The notes: generated from the sequence alone by a model not told the origin. A stretch of DNA of 64,000 nt from CAVUUN01 sp964421755 (GCA_964421755.1 CAYQYP010000014.1:1-64000), one strand, 5' to 3'; numbered from the stretch's first letter, positions 43,958 through 52,857 are shown. Translations and numbers: made by a program.

Positions 43958-45067
43958 ATGAAGACCGTCAACGTCAAGCTCGGGGCGCGGAGCTACGACA
44001 TCCTGATAGCCTCAGGGTTGCTGTCCTCGCTTTCCGGGTTGTTCGAGAGCTACAAAATCAGGCGACGGCTGTTCCTGATCGCCAACCCCAAGGTCTTCAA
44101 ACTCTACGGAGAGGACATGCTGGCCAACCTGGGTGCCGCTGGCTTCCAGGTGACCCAGATCATGATTCCGGACGGTGAGAAGTACAAGACCCTCCAGACA
44201 TTGGAGAACATCTACACTTACCTGATTGCTCAAGGGGCCGATCGTCACTCAACGATCGTGGCACTGGGGGGCGGGGTGACCGGTGACCTGAGCGGGTTCG
44301 CCGCCGCCACCTTTCATCGCGGAATCCCATACGTTCAGATTCCGACCACACTGCTGGCTCAGGTGGATAGCTCGGTCGGCGGAAAGACGGGCGTGAACCA
44401 TTCCCTGGGCAAGAACCTGATCGGGGCCTTCTACCAGCCCATGCTCGTCTGCATCGATGTGCAGACGCTCAACAGCCTCCCGGAGCGGGAGTTGCAGTCC
44501 GGGCTCTACGAAGCCCTGAAATACGGGTTGATTTACGACCGAGACTTCTTCTCGTATTTCGAGTCCCACCTGGCGGACCTCAAGAGCCGGGTTCCGGATG
44601 TCCTTGAAAGAGTGATCAGCCGGTGCTGCGAGATCAAGGCCGAAGTCACCTCAATTGACGAGGCCGAAGCCGATCTTCGCAGGATACTGAACTTCGGGCA
44701 CACATACGGCCATGCAATCGAAGCCGCAGCCGGCTACGGAGGTATTACGCACGGCGAGGCGGTAGCGTATGGCATGATCGGCGCCGTCCGGCTCTCGCAG
44801 GAGAGAGGGTATCTGGATGCCTCGACCGCTGATCGGCTGACTCGTTGTATCCTTGCGGTCGGCCCTCTTCCGGTGATCGACTTCCTGCCCGGCGACGGGG
44901 TTTTCGAGGCAATGGCCCGCGACAAGAAACGTCAACACGGTCACATGAACTTCGTGCTGCTCGAGAGGATCGGAAAGACCACCGTGGCAAGCAGTGTCAC
45001 AGAAGAGAGCCTGAGGGAGATCTGGTCGAGTCTGGTCGCCATCCAACGGGGTGTGAAAACCACTTGA
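43958..45067 (+). CDS. aroB: 3-Dehydroquinate synthase
   Basis: A 369-residue NAD- and metal-dependent enzyme of the shikimate pathway converting DAHP to 3-dehydroquinate. PDGEKYKTLQTLENIY, ALGGGVTGDLSGFAAATFHRG and PTTLLAQVDSSVGGKTGVNH are characteristic, and the metal ligand is in NFGHTYGHAIE and HGEAVAYGM. It follows thiG by 30 bases; its TGA overlaps the TTG start of the UbiE-type gene, a translational coupling. Confidence 0.95.
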   Translation: MKTVNVKLGARSYDILIASGLLSSLSGLFESYKIRRRLFLIANPKVFKLYGEDMLANLGAAGFQVTQIMIPDGEKYKTLQTLENIYTYLIAQGADRHSTIVALGGGVTGDLSGFAAATFHRGIPYVQIPTTLLAQVDSSVGGKTGVNHSLGKNLIGAFYQPMLVCIDVQTLNSLPERELQSGLYEALKYGLIYDRDFFSYFESHLADLKSRVPDVLERVISRCCEIKAEVTSIDEAEADLRRILNFGHTYGHAIEAAAGYGGITHGEAVAYGMIGAVRLSQERGYLDASTADRLTRCILAVGPLPVIDFLPGDGVFEAMARDKKRQHGHMNFVLLERIGKTTVASSVTEESLREIWSSLVAIQRGVKTT

Positions 45068-45786
45068 CTGTCAGCAAGGAACCCGAGCGCATCCGCGCTA
45101 TGTTTGGGGACATAGCGCCACGGTACGATCTGCTCAATCATCTGTTGTCATTCTCGATTGATCGGTACTGGCGAAGAAGAGTCCTCACGAAGCTGCGTCA
45201 GCGTCTGGATAAAGGGGCACTGGTGCTGGATCTCTGCACTGGCACCGGCGATCTGGCGCTCGTCCTCGCCTCCCACTACCGGGTTGTGGGCTCGGATTTC
45301 GCCCACCCGATGCTGGTTCTTGCGCGGGAAAAGACCCGGAAGAAGCGGCCTGAGATAAACCTGTGCGAGGGCGATGCGCTTGCACTCCCGTTCGATGAAG
45401 CTGTTTTTGGGGCGGTTACGATCGCATTCGGTCTTCGAAATCTCGCGGATTACAGCGCCGGTCTGGCAGAGATGCACAGAGTTCTCCGGCCGGGTGGGTG
45501 GCTGGCCGTCCTGGAGTTTTCAAAACCTAAGCTGCGGGTTTACCGCGAGATGTACCTGTTTTACTTCAGCCGGGTTCTGCCGAAGGTCGGCGAGTTGATC
45601 TCCGGTCGCACGGGGGCGTACTCGTATTTGTATCAGAGTGTTTCGGAGTTTCTGGACGAAGAGCAAATGCAAAAGCTGCTGATGCAGGCAGGGTTTGAAT
45701 GCCCCAGACAATTCCGCCTCGCCGGTGGAATTGCCACACTACACCTCTCGGCCAAGCCGGCCGCGACGACCGGCGCACGATTCTGA
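45064..45786 (+). CDS. ubiE: UbiE/MenG-type quinone methyltransferase
   Basis: A 240-residue SAM-dependent C-methyltransferase of quinone biosynthesis. FGDIAPRYDLLNHLLSFSIDRYWRR opens the family domain, LDLCTGTGDLALVLA is SAM motif I, and TIAFGLRNL and EMHRVLRPGGWLAVLEFSKP are hallmarks. The TTG start at 45064 overlaps the aroB stop. Whether the product is ubiquinone or menaquinone cannot be told; anaerobic neighbours favour menaquinone (MenG). Confidence 0.9.
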   Translation: MTVSKEPERIRAMFGDIAPRYDLLNHLLSFSIDRYWRRRVLTKLRQRLDKGALVLDLCTGTGDLALVLASHYRVVGSDFAHPMLVLAREKTRKKRPEINLCEGDALALPFDEAVFGAVTIAFGLRNLADYSAGLAEMHRVLRPGGWLAVLEFSKPKLRVYREMYLFYFSRVLPKVGELISGRTGAYSYLYQSVSEFLDEEQMQKLLMQAGFECPRQFRLAGGIATLHLSAKPAATTGARF

Positions 45787-45818
45787 TTGCCTGAGTAAGA
45801 ACCACCCCGCCAGGAGGG

Positions 45819-46469
45819 TTACGGGTTCTCTTGCGGCGGGGCCGACACTCCCTCGATTGCCGCCGGCTCGGGAAGCTCTCCGATCATCTCCGTGATTGTC
45901 GGCTGGTCCAGACCGGCGTCACCGGCCTCCTTGCGCAGTCGATCAATCAGGTTTCGAGCTTCCTCGACTTCCGCTTTGTTCTTCTCTATCTCCTGACGGG
46001 CCGCTTCCATCTGCTGCTGTATCAGGCCCTGCGTGCTGCCATCGTCCTCGCGATAGAAGGCGTTCACAAGGTTGTTCAGTCTCAGCTGGAGCACGAGGCC
46101 CCGGTTGACGGCGTTTTTGTAGTTCATGCGCGCTTCCTCAAACGCAGACTTCCAAAACGCCACATCATTCACTTTTGCTTCCGGCTGCCCCTCGCCTTCC
46201 GCGCCTTCGCCAGTCTTCTGCTCTTTACCCGTTTTCTTGGATTTCTCGGCGTTGGCCTCCTCTTCGACCGCGTCTGATTTGCTGATACTGACCGGCGCAT
46301 TCTGGTACTTAGTCAGATCGGCGTTGGTTATCAGTCGGGCCGGTTTCTCGGTCTTCGCCTTACGTTCGCGGGCCTCTTTGGAGAGGTCGACCAGAGACGG
46401 CTGGTCCTTGCTGCTTTGCCCAAACGACCATCCAGTCAGGAGCATAAGCAGGCACAGGAAGACTTTCAT
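45819..46469 (-). CDS. Secreted charged coiled-coil protein of unknown function
   Basis: A 216-residue protein. The ATG at 46469 follows GGAGG and opens a signal peptide (residues 1-18, GWSFG-QS). The mature part starts with a short conserved-looking DLSKEARERKAK, has a low-complexity Glu/Lys/Gly region (about 75-100), then a long coiled coil (about 105-190). No cysteines occur in the mature part. Similar small secreted proteins are frequent in Acidobacteria. It lies immediately downstream of the pseudopilin genes on the same strand, 28 bases after the last, so it could belong to that operon. Confidence 0.6.
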   Translation of the reverse strand: MKVFLCLLMLLTGWSFGQSSKDQPSLVDLSKEARERKAKTEKPARLITNADLTKYQNAPVSISKSDAVEEEANAEKSKKTGKEQKTGEGAEGEGQPEAKVNDVAFWKSAFEEARMNYKNAVNRGLVLQLRLNNLVNAFYREDDGSTQGLIQQQMEAARQEIEKNKAEVEEARNLIDRLRKEAGDAGLDQPTITEMIGELPEPAAIEGVSAPPQENP

Positions 46470-46497
46470 AAGAACCTCCGATAGCCGCATTATACGG

Positions 46498-47751
46498 CTA
46501 TCCGGGCATTTCCGAAAACAAAATGCGCCACCCCAGTTGGGTCGGCGGTAACCAGCTCAACGCTTCGTCGGCCAAGCTCGCGTCGAATTGAATCGTGGCG
46601 AAGTCGGCCAAATGCAGCCGAACCGGGCGATGAGACAGCTGGGACTTCTTGTAGTCGACATTGGTCATCCACACTGCGCCTCGTACTTTCGCCTCCCCGG
46701 CGAGCGTCAGCTTGCCGTTGCCCAGGTGCAGAAGGAGTCCTTCAACCGTGCCTGTCAGATCGGTATTTCCTTCAGTCACCAGTACTCCATGGAAGTTGCC
46801 TGAAATGCGTCCGCCATGGATGTAAGCGATCCCGGGATCGTTCGTATCCGCAAAATCTGGAAGGTTCTCGATCAGGTGTGACCAGAATCGAGCCGAAAAG
46901 ATCGAACGATACCGCTTCGAGGACAGATGTTGAATCGTGAGGTCGTGGACCGAAGGCCTCAATCGGCCGCCTGATATTCGTTCATCAGGCAGTTTTTTCA
47001 CCGAATCGCTGACTTCTCGAGAAAGCTTGGTTGTCGATATGATCCCTATGGCCGCGAGATCGCCCCCCTCAATCGCCGATTTCTCCCCCTCGAAGACGAG
47101 GTTCGCCTCTTCGGCAAATAACGTCAGTGCTGCATGGGCCTCGAACTCGCGCTGTTGTCTGAATACCGCCTCGATCAGGCAGGCACTGTTGCGCCGTCCG
47201 CCAAGGATCTGCCGCTCAGGTACCATCCCGACGCTTCTGACAACCACAATGCCGTCTTCGTCCTGCCCCGGTGGTTCTTCCGCATTGTTGGAGAACTTCA
47301 AGGCCAGGTACCCTGGCTCGGACTTGTAAGCGCCAGACAGGAGGGGAGTACCATTCCAGGCGGGGATCCCATCGTCGGTCAACGGCCGCCACTGGGCGGG
47401 TGCGATCCGGCGCGCCTGCTCGAGCGAAAGCGGGTTTCGCCAGCCCTGCCCGCCGGCCGTCACCTGCCCATCCTGCCCTCGGAGGGTATCGGTGATCGAC
47501 AGGTTTGGAAGCACGCACCGCGCGTATTCGATTCCATTCGCCGCTACTATCAGGCTGGATAACTGGCTCTCGAAGCCCGCGGCGTTCTGCCCCTGGTTGA
47601 CGAGTGCAAGAGAGACCGCCGCAGCCAGGGAAACCAGCAGGCCGAGGAGCAAGACCAGCAGAATCAATGCAAACCCGCTGCGTTGCGTGGAGCGAGGACG
47701 GTTCGACCGCCTCACGGCTCTTCTGCGAACAGGTTTCTTCGGTAGTTCCAT
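46498..47751 (-). CDS. PilX-type minor pilin assembly protein
   Basis: A 417-residue protein whose frame could begin upstream, but MELPKKPVRR at 47751 follows the pilW-like gene with a 40-base overlap. A basic N-terminal leader precedes a prepilin-like hydrophobic segment (RSGFALILLVLLLGLLVSLAAAVSLAL, about residues 25-50), with Phe after the Gly cleavage site. The rest is a soluble domain without a recognised family. Such large proteins carry the PilX/type-IV-pilus minor pilin role. It is the last of four pseudopilin genes. Confidence 0.72.
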   Translation of the reverse strand: MELPKKPVRRRAVRRSNRPRSTQRSGFALILLVLLLGLLVSLAAAVSLALVNQGQNAAGFESQLSSLIVAANGIEYARCVLPNLSITDTLRGQDGQVTAGGQGWRNPLSLEQARRIAPAQWRPLTDDGIPAWNGTPLLSGAYKSEPGYLALKFSNNAEEPPGQDEDGIVVVRSVGMVPERQILGGRRNSACLIEAVFRQQREFEAHAALTLFAEEANLVFEGEKSAIEGGDLAAIGIISTTKLSREVSDSVKKLPDERISGGRLRPSVHDLTIQHLSSKRYRSIFSARFWSHLIENLPDFADTNDPGIAYIHGGRISGNFHGVLVTEGNTDLTGTVEGLLLHLGNGKLTLAGEAKVRGAVWMTNVDYKKSQLSHRPVRLHLADFATIQFDASLADEALSWLPPTQLGWRILFSEMPG

Positions 47752-48278
47752 GCGTAGAACCTCATCGTCGTCTGGTCTACGACCGGGGGCGCAGACATTG
47801 CGAGTGTCCGACGGTCCACCTGTCCTGCTATCGAGATCTCGATTACCGGAAGCTCTGCCCGGAATTCGAGCTGACTGACATTCTTCAGGACTGGCTGGAA
47901 TGTGCCCTGGTCGCTCTTCACCTGCAAATCGGACCCGTTGCGTCGGATCGCGATCGCTTCGTAGCTCTGAGCGAGCGTGCCGTCTGGAAATCCAGAAGGC
48001 CCGTCGATATCGGAGCGAATCTCGAGGGTCTTCGGGTCGCCTGAAACACCGACCCGGTTCGAAGCGAAACGGTTGTTCCCCGCAGGGAGGACCCAACGGG
48101 CCAACAGCAGAGGAGCAGCGGTAATGTTGGCCTCCTTTTCCTGCAGGAGATTCAGGTTCCAGGCGAGGGACTGAAAGCGGTCGACCAAACCGAGTGCTCC
48201 GAGCGTCACGACAAGGAAGATGACCATTGAAATCATTGCTTCCACGAGACCGGCACCCTTTTCGTTATTTTCCGGCAC
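47712..48278 (-). CDS. PilW-like minor pseudopilin
   Basis: A 188-residue prepilin. Leader EKGAG-LVEAM has the Gly cleavage site and Glu5, followed by a hydrophobic helix (SMVIFLVVTLGALGLVD) and a globular domain. It overlaps the preceding pilV-like gene by 14 bases. Members prime type IV pilus assembly. Confidence 0.75.
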   Translation of the reverse strand: MPENNEKGAGLVEAMISMVIFLVVTLGALGLVDRFQSLAWNLNLLQEKEANITAAPLLLARWVLPAGNNRFASNRVGVSGDPKTLEIRSDIDGPSGFPDGTLAQSYEAIAIRRNGSDLQVKSDQGTFQPVLKNVSQLEFRAELPVIEISIAGQVDRRTLAMSAPPVVDQTTMRFYAWNYRRNLFAEEP

Positions 48279-48588
48279 GCAGAACCTCCCATTTTCGGCC
48301 CTGTGTATTTCTGAGCGTCATTCTCTGCATGGGACGCCGTCCCGGGATTGGGGCAAATTCCTCTCCTCTGGTGCGGCCCGCCTGGAAATCGGTCGCCTGG
48401 TTCCATGTCCGGATTGTAGCGATCCTCGAGTCGAGAATCCTGCGGTGGGCTTGGATTGCCTGGCTCGCCAGAGCCATAAGGCCTAATGCCATGATGCTCA
48501 GCACGAGGATCGCCCAGACCGCCTCAACGAGAGTGAAACCGCCCTGATGACGTGAGGGCTTCAGGCGTTGCTTTAGCCGACCGTCCAT
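48265..48588 (-). CDS. PilV-like minor pseudopilin
   Basis: A 107-residue prepilin. ATG at 48588 follows GGGGAGGG. Leader HQGG-FTLVEAVWAIL is the classic prepilin peptidase site with Glu5, then the hydrophobic helix. The globular domain is short for PilV. It overlaps both the fimT-like gene (16 bases) and the pilW-like gene. Confidence 0.8.
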   Translation of the reverse strand: MDGRLKQRLKPSRHQGGFTLVEAVWAILVLSIMALGLMALASQAIQAHRRILDSRIATIRTWNQATDFQAGRTRGEEFAPIPGRRPMQRMTLRNTQGRKWEVLRAGK

Positions 48589-48995
48589 CGTACCCTCCCC
48601 AGCGGTGACACCACGATCCGAACCTGTCCAGTGGAATTGGCGATCGTGAAGGAGCCTGCGGGAGCGGCCCCGCCCCTGGAATAGAAGGTGACTGGCCGGG
48701 CGGGAGAGGTTGCCAGCCGGACACCTCGCGGCAGGAGCCGCCACCTGGCGGTATCGCCCGCCTCGACGACCGCGTACGCGAGGCGGTCCGGCCTGACGAT
48801 GACCGACACTGGCAGATTGGACGAGATCGCTTGGATTCTCGCTCGATTCAGGTCTGACACCATGGTCTGGCACGACATCTGAAGATCCGCGGCTCGTCTG
48901 AAACCGTTCACCGATGTGACGCCGGCGCCTGCAAAAACCGCCAGCAACATGCAGGTGATCAAGACCTCTACATAGCTGATTCCTCGTTCGTTCAT
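48573..48995 (-). CDS. FimT/GspH-type pseudopilin
   Basis: A 140-residue prepilin. MNERG-ISYVEVLITCMLLAVFAG is the prepilin leader and hydrophobic helix, with Glu5 present; ATG at 48995 follows GTGAGGTC. The C-terminal beta-rich part (VTFYSRGGAAPAGSFTIAN, RIVVSPLGRVRW) matches the FimT/GspH core. It is the first of the overlapping pseudopilin operon, preceded by a large palindrome. Confidence 0.82.
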   Translation of the reverse strand: MNERGISYVEVLITCMLLAVFAGAGVTSVNGFRRAADLQMSCQTMVSDLNRARIQAISSNLPVSVIVRPDRLAYAVVEAGDTARWRLLPRGVRLATSPARPVTFYSRGGAAPAGSFTIANSTGQVRIVVSPLGRVRWTVG

Positions 48996-49437
48996 AGCTG
49001 ACCTCACATAGCTACTAACGCTCGAGTCGGAAAAAATACGAAGAAAAGTTGAAGATTTTTTCGGTTTTGACCGACGAGGGGGGGATGGACCGCCCGACAG
49101 CTGACCAGCTGACCGGCTGCCCACTGCCCACTGCACTGCCCGCTCCCCGGCTGGCCGGCTGCCCAGCCGACAATTGAAGCACAGACACTTGGCCAGTCGT
49201 TCAGACGGTGTGAAAAAACCGACCGTCCATTTTGGACTGCGGCGGCAGAGGGCAAGCCGCGCGGTTTGCGGACGCCCGGCGACGCCGCTTTCCCCTGAGC
49301 GGGATCTTGCCTGACCGAGCAGCCTGAATTGCGGGATCTTTACAGGGGAAAGCGGCGTCGCCGGGCGTCCTGATAACACTTCGGACGGCCCTCTGCCGCC
49401 GCAGTCCAAAATGGACGGCCGATTTCTTCGCACCTGG
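48996..49437. other. Gene-free region with long palindrome and GGCTGACC tracts
   Basis: No gene is supported between the fimT-like gene and tsaE. Tandem CAGCTGACC-type units lie at 49097-49119. A large inverted repeat spans 49223-49418. Inverted GGTCAGCCGGTCAGCCGG units begin at 49437 and run into the end of tsaE. Promoter signals for the pseudopilin operon should lie near 49000-49060 but were not resolved. Confidence 0.7.
49223..49418. repeat. Two-armed palindrome (about 196 bases)
   Basis: Outer arms 49223-49252 and 49389-49418 are 30-base complements (core CCGTCCATTTTGGACTGCGG). Inner arms 49270-49297 and 49343-49370 are 28-base complements (core GGACGCCCGGCGACGCCG). Unpaired segments separate the arms. 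The self-complementary CCATTTTGG core suggests a maintained or mobile palindrome family. Confidence 0.78.
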
Positions 49438-49878
49438 TCAGCCGGTCAGCCGGTCATCCCCCATCACCTCAATCGTGCGGTGGTCGGGTTCCCGCCCCAA
49501 ATGGATCTTGATCACCACTGCGTCGGGTACGGCGAAGGGGAGTTTTTCGGCCCACTCAATCACCACGATCGAATTCCCGTCGAGGAATTCCTCGATTCCG
49601 ATCGAGTAGAGGTCGCGGGTGGTTTCCAAGCGGTAGAGATCGATATGAACGAGGGTTCCGCGGCTGCTCGGGTATTGGTTAACGAGTGTAAAGGATGGGC
49701 TGTGGACGGACGAAGGGTCCGCGACGCCGAGGCCGGCTGCGATTCCGCGAGTCAGGACGGTTTTTCCAGCCCCAAGCCCACCGAACAAAAGGATCGTCGT
49801 TGGCTTCCGGATCCGCTCCCCGACGCGCTCGCCGGTTTGGAAGGTCTCCATCTCGCTCTTCGAGAGGTAGGTCGCCAT
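49438..49878 (-). CDS. tsaE: tRNA threonylcarbamoyladenosine ATPase TsaE
   Basis: A 146-residue P-loop protein. Walker A GGLGAGKTVLTRGIAAGLG, HSPSFTLVNQY, HIDLYRLE and VIEWAEKL are TsaE hallmarks. It partners TsaB/TsaD for t6A37 tRNA modification. Its final residues (DRLTG) and stop are encoded by the dispersed GGTCAGCC repeat that continues into the intergenic region. It lies three bases downstream of nnr, an arrangement found in many bacteria. Confidence 0.93.
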   Translation of the reverse strand: MATYLSKSEMETFQTGERVGERIRKPTTILLFGGLGAGKTVLTRGIAAGLGVADPSSVHSPSFTLVNQYPSSRGTLVHIDLYRLETTRDLYSIGIEEFLDGNSIVVIEWAEKLPFAVPDAVVIKIHLGREPDHRTIEVMGDDRLTG

Positions 49879-49881
49879 GAA

Positions 49882-51486
49882 TCAGCCAATCCGTCCCTGG
49901 GCCGTGCCGTGACGGATTTCCTCGAATGCGATACCAAGATGCTCGATCACATCTCCAGCCACCAGCGATTCGTAGCCGGAAACCAGGGCTGCCCGGTCCC
50001 CGGCCGTCGCGTGAACGAAAACGCCGAGTGCCAGCGAGCGGGTCATGTCCTGAGGTGTCGTCCTGCCTGCTGCCGCGTACTGACCGACCAGCGAAGTCAA
50101 GATCCCGGTGAGCGTGTCACCCATGCCTGCCGTCGCCATTCCGGGGTTTCCGCGCGGGCATACGAGAACCTGGCCGTCAGGGGAAGCCAGCAGAGTGCGG
50201 AAGCCTTTTAGTACCACCCAGAGCTGGTGCTCGGTCGCGAATGCGCGGGCGCAGCCGATGGGATCTGCCGCTATGCGGGTGGGAGGGAGGCCCGTCAGTC
50301 GTGCGAACTCTCCAGGATGAGGCGTCAGGACCAGGGCCTGCCCACTTGCGATTCTGAGACTCGGTGCGGCGCCCTCGAAAGCATTCAGCCCGTCCGCGTC
50401 GAGGACCATCGGGACAGGACAATCGTGCACCAGGCGGCGCACGAACTGGGCGGTCTCGCTCACCCGGCTGATGCCTGGCCCCACACCAACCGCATCCCGG
50501 GCGCGCAGGTCGTCAATCAGTTCGGGGAGCCCTGCCAGTGCAAAGGTCCCCTCCGCAGTGGTCGCGAGTCCGGCCGTCATGATCTCGGGTCGAGCCGAGG
50601 CGACGACCTGCTGCACGGTGGACGGAACGTGAACCGTAACAAGCCCCGATCCGGTCCTGAGGGCGGCTGCGGCTGACAGCGCGATTGCCCCTGCCTTTCC
50701 CGGTGACCCGCCGACAAGGGCCACGTGTCCGAAGTCCCCCTTGTGAGCATTGACACGACGAGATGGAAGGGACTGCCGGGCCATCTCAGCGTCGATCTGT
50801 CCGACGCTGAAGGCCGGGTCATCGAGGAGTTGCGGCGGGCTTCCTATCGGCACAACGGAGACTCTGCCAAGTGCCTCCTGATCGCCGTTGAGCACATGGG
50901 CGATCTTCGGGGCCGTGAAAGTGACTGTCAGGTCGGCCCGCACGCAGAGGTTATTGCCTTCACATGAATCCGAAGGCATTCCGGAGGGGATATCCACAGC
51001 GAGGACGAATGCCGACGATTGGTTGATCCACTCGATCGCCTCGCGGTACAGCCCCTCCGGCGTTTTGCTCAAGCCGGTCCCGAGAATGGCGTCCACCACG
51101 ATATCGCACTGGTCGAGCACCGGGCGAACCTGCACCCAGTCAGACGGGGTGCGCACTTCCATGACGGGGAGCCCTGATTTGAGCAGGATATCCAGGTTGA
51201 TCCGCGCATCCCCCGTGACATCGGTGCTTTTGGCGAGCAGCACAAATGCGGGGGAAATTCGCCGTTGCATGAGCTGACGGGCAAGTCCAGCGCCGTCTCC
51301 TCCGTTATTTCCTTTTCCAGCAAGTATCCCGATGCGTCGCCGGTCGAGGTCAGGGAAGCGTTCTTCGAGCGCCCTGAACAGCTGGACAGAAGCGTTCTCC
51401 ATCAACAGGATACTCGGGATTCCGAACCGCTCGGTGCTGAGCCGATCCACCTGCCTCATTTGCTCGGCGGTCAGAATTTTCATCAT
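49882..51486 (-). CDS. nnr: Bifunctional NAD(P)H-hydrate epimerase / ADP-dependent dehydratase
   Basis: A 534-residue metabolite-repair enzyme. The N-terminal YjeF epimerase domain (about 1-215) contains MKILTAEQMRQVDRLS and GKGNNGGDGAGLARQL. The C-terminal dehydratase (about 240-525) contains KGDFGHVALVGGSPGKAGA, LTPHPGEFARLTG and GMGDTLTGILTSLVGQ. It restores NAD(P)H damaged to the hydrate form. ATG at 51486 (or 51483) is chosen; the frame extends upstream without a better site. tsaE follows directly. Confidence 0.93.
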   Translation of the reverse strand: MMKILTAEQMRQVDRLSTERFGIPSILLMENASVQLFRALEERFPDLDRRRIGILAGKGNNGGDGAGLARQLMQRRISPAFVLLAKSTDVTGDARINLDILLKSGLPVMEVRTPSDWVQVRPVLDQCDIVVDAILGTGLSKTPEGLYREAIEWINQSSAFVLAVDIPSGMPSDSCEGNNLCVRADLTVTFTAPKIAHVLNGDQEALGRVSVVPIGSPPQLLDDPAFSVGQIDAEMARQSLPSRRVNAHKGDFGHVALVGGSPGKAGAIALSAAAALRTGSGLVTVHVPSTVQQVVASARPEIMTAGLATTAEGTFALAGLPELIDDLRARDAVGVGPGISRVSETAQFVRRLVHDCPVPMVLDADGLNAFEGAAPSLRIASGQALVLTPHPGEFARLTGLPPTRIAADPIGCARAFATEHQLWVVLKGFRTLLASPDGQVLVCPRGNPGMATAGMGDTLTGILTSLVGQYAAAGRTTPQDMTRSLALGVFVHATAGDRAALVSGYESLVAGDVIEHLGIAFEEIRHGTAQGRIG

Positions 51487-51694
51487 GAAGTGTGGCCTCG
51501 CGTGGGATTTCAAACCGGCTGCGCGGTCATGCGGGATCGAGCAGCGGTCGCCACTTCGCCAGGCGGCCTCTGGCGCCGAATTGGCCTGCCCCCGCTTCAA
51601 AGCGCATAAAAGACGGTTCAGGGCTTATCATTTAGCGTTGAAACATCTTGCCGTTTTCCCCGTCTAAGTTCGTGACGATAACAGACAATCCGTC

Positions 51695-51724
51695 TGAAGA
51701 AAAGGAGCTTCAATAGCCTATAAT
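51695..51724 (+). promoter_or_regulatory. Candidate promoter of the M48 protease gene
   Basis: A consensus TATAAT at 51719-51724 lies 22 bases before the start codon; the -35 (TGAAGA at 51695-51700, 18-base spacer) is weak. The Shine-Dalgarno GGAGG lies between them and the ATG. Confidence 0.35.
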
Positions 51725-51746
51725 GGAGTTAGGTTGGAGGATCAAT

Positions 51747-52820
51747 ATGCGGATGAAAAAGCATTTCAAGTCAGCAGCCTGCTTGGTTCTGGTGCTGCTT
51801 TTAACCGTCGGAGCCGGCTACGCGGACCGCAAGCATGGCGACGTCGATAAAATCGGCAACCGGGACATCAACGGACGAATCGGGGGCATCTTTCCGAACT
51901 TTGTCTCTCTCGAAAAGGAGATTCAGATCGGCGCCCAGTACGCCGAGATGTTCGAACAGACCGCTCGACTGGTGGAAGACCCAGTTGTGACGGAGTTCGT
52001 CGACAAGGTCGGCCAGGAAATCGTAAAGAACTCCGATGCTAAGGTCCCGTTCGTGATCAAGGTCGTCGACACCGATGAGGTAAACGCCTTCGCTTTGCCC
52101 GGCGGCTACTTTTACGTGAATAAAGGGCTGATTTTGGAGGCCGAGAACGAAAGTGAGTTGGCCGGCGTCATGGCTCACGAGATCGCCCATGTGACGGCGC
52201 GTCATGCCACCGAGCGGATGACCAAGGCACAGCTTCTTCAGTTTGGCGCCCTGCCACTGCTGTTCGTGGGCGGCTACTGGACCCAGATGGCCATGCAACA
52301 GGGTCTGGGCATGGGATTGTCGCTCGCAGTCCTTGGCATCACGCGGAAGTCCGAGTCCGAGGCGGATCAACTCGGAACCCAGTATGCCTGGAACACCGGG
52401 TATGATCCGGCCGGCTTCATCACGTTCTTCGAGAAGCTGCAGGCCAAGGAAAAGAACAAGCCGGGGTCCATGGCCAGCTTCTGGCGGACTCACCCCACTC
52501 TGGAAAACCGGATCGAATTGGTGCAGACCGAAATATCGCAGTTGCCGGCCAAGGAAGAGTACGTGGTTACGACCTCGGAATTTGACCGGGTCAAATCTCG
52601 GCTGATCCAGATCGACAGCAAGCAGCTCGCTCCTGGACAGGGCGGGCAGTCTGGCTCGGCGAAGCGGCCTACGTTGAAGCGCAAAACGAATACGGATCGA
52701 ACCGAATCCGAGAAACCCACCCTCAAGAAGGACGGAACCCCGTCCAATCGTCCGACTCTAAAGCGTGATTCGGACCCGGACAAGACCGAAGACGAAGGTG
52801 AAGACGATAACGAGCCTTAG
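51747..52820 (+). CDS. Secreted M48 family zinc metalloprotease (BepA-like)
   Basis: A 357-residue protein. ATG at 51747 follows GGAGG and opens a signal peptide (about residues 5-27). The protease domain (about 45-260) has HEIAHVTARH with the zinc His pair and catalytic Glu; the third ligand Glu lies in KSESEADQLGTQYA. BepA-type enzymes act in the periplasm on misfolded outer-membrane proteins. The C-terminus (about 300-357) is low complexity, with three PTLKR/PTLKK-type units (RPTLKRKT, KPTLKKDG, RPTLKRDS) and an acidic tail. A hairpin without T-run follows (52858-52891). Confidence 0.88.
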   Translation: MRMKKHFKSAACLVLVLLLTVGAGYADRKHGDVDKIGNRDINGRIGGIFPNFVSLEKEIQIGAQYAEMFEQTARLVEDPVVTEFVDKVGQEIVKNSDAKVPFVIKVVDTDEVNAFALPGGYFYVNKGLILEAENESELAGVMAHEIAHVTARHATERMTKAQLLQFGALPLLFVGGYWTQMAMQQGLGMGLSLAVLGITRKSESEADQLGTQYAWNTGYDPAGFITFFEKLQAKEKNKPGSMASFWRTHPTLENRIELVQTEISQLPAKEEYVVTTSEFDRVKSRLIQIDSKQLAPGQGGQSGSAKRPTLKRKTNTDRTESEKPTLKKDGTPSNRPTLKRDSDPDKTEDEGEDDNEP

Positions 52821-52857
52821 GGCTTGGCAGCAGCGATCCTCCTTCCGGCCAGCCGGA

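Noticed and set aside
45064..45786. Longer start of UbiE/MenG within aroB
   Set aside because: The upstream frame lies wholly inside aroB with no Shine-Dalgarno; the overlapping TTG is favoured.
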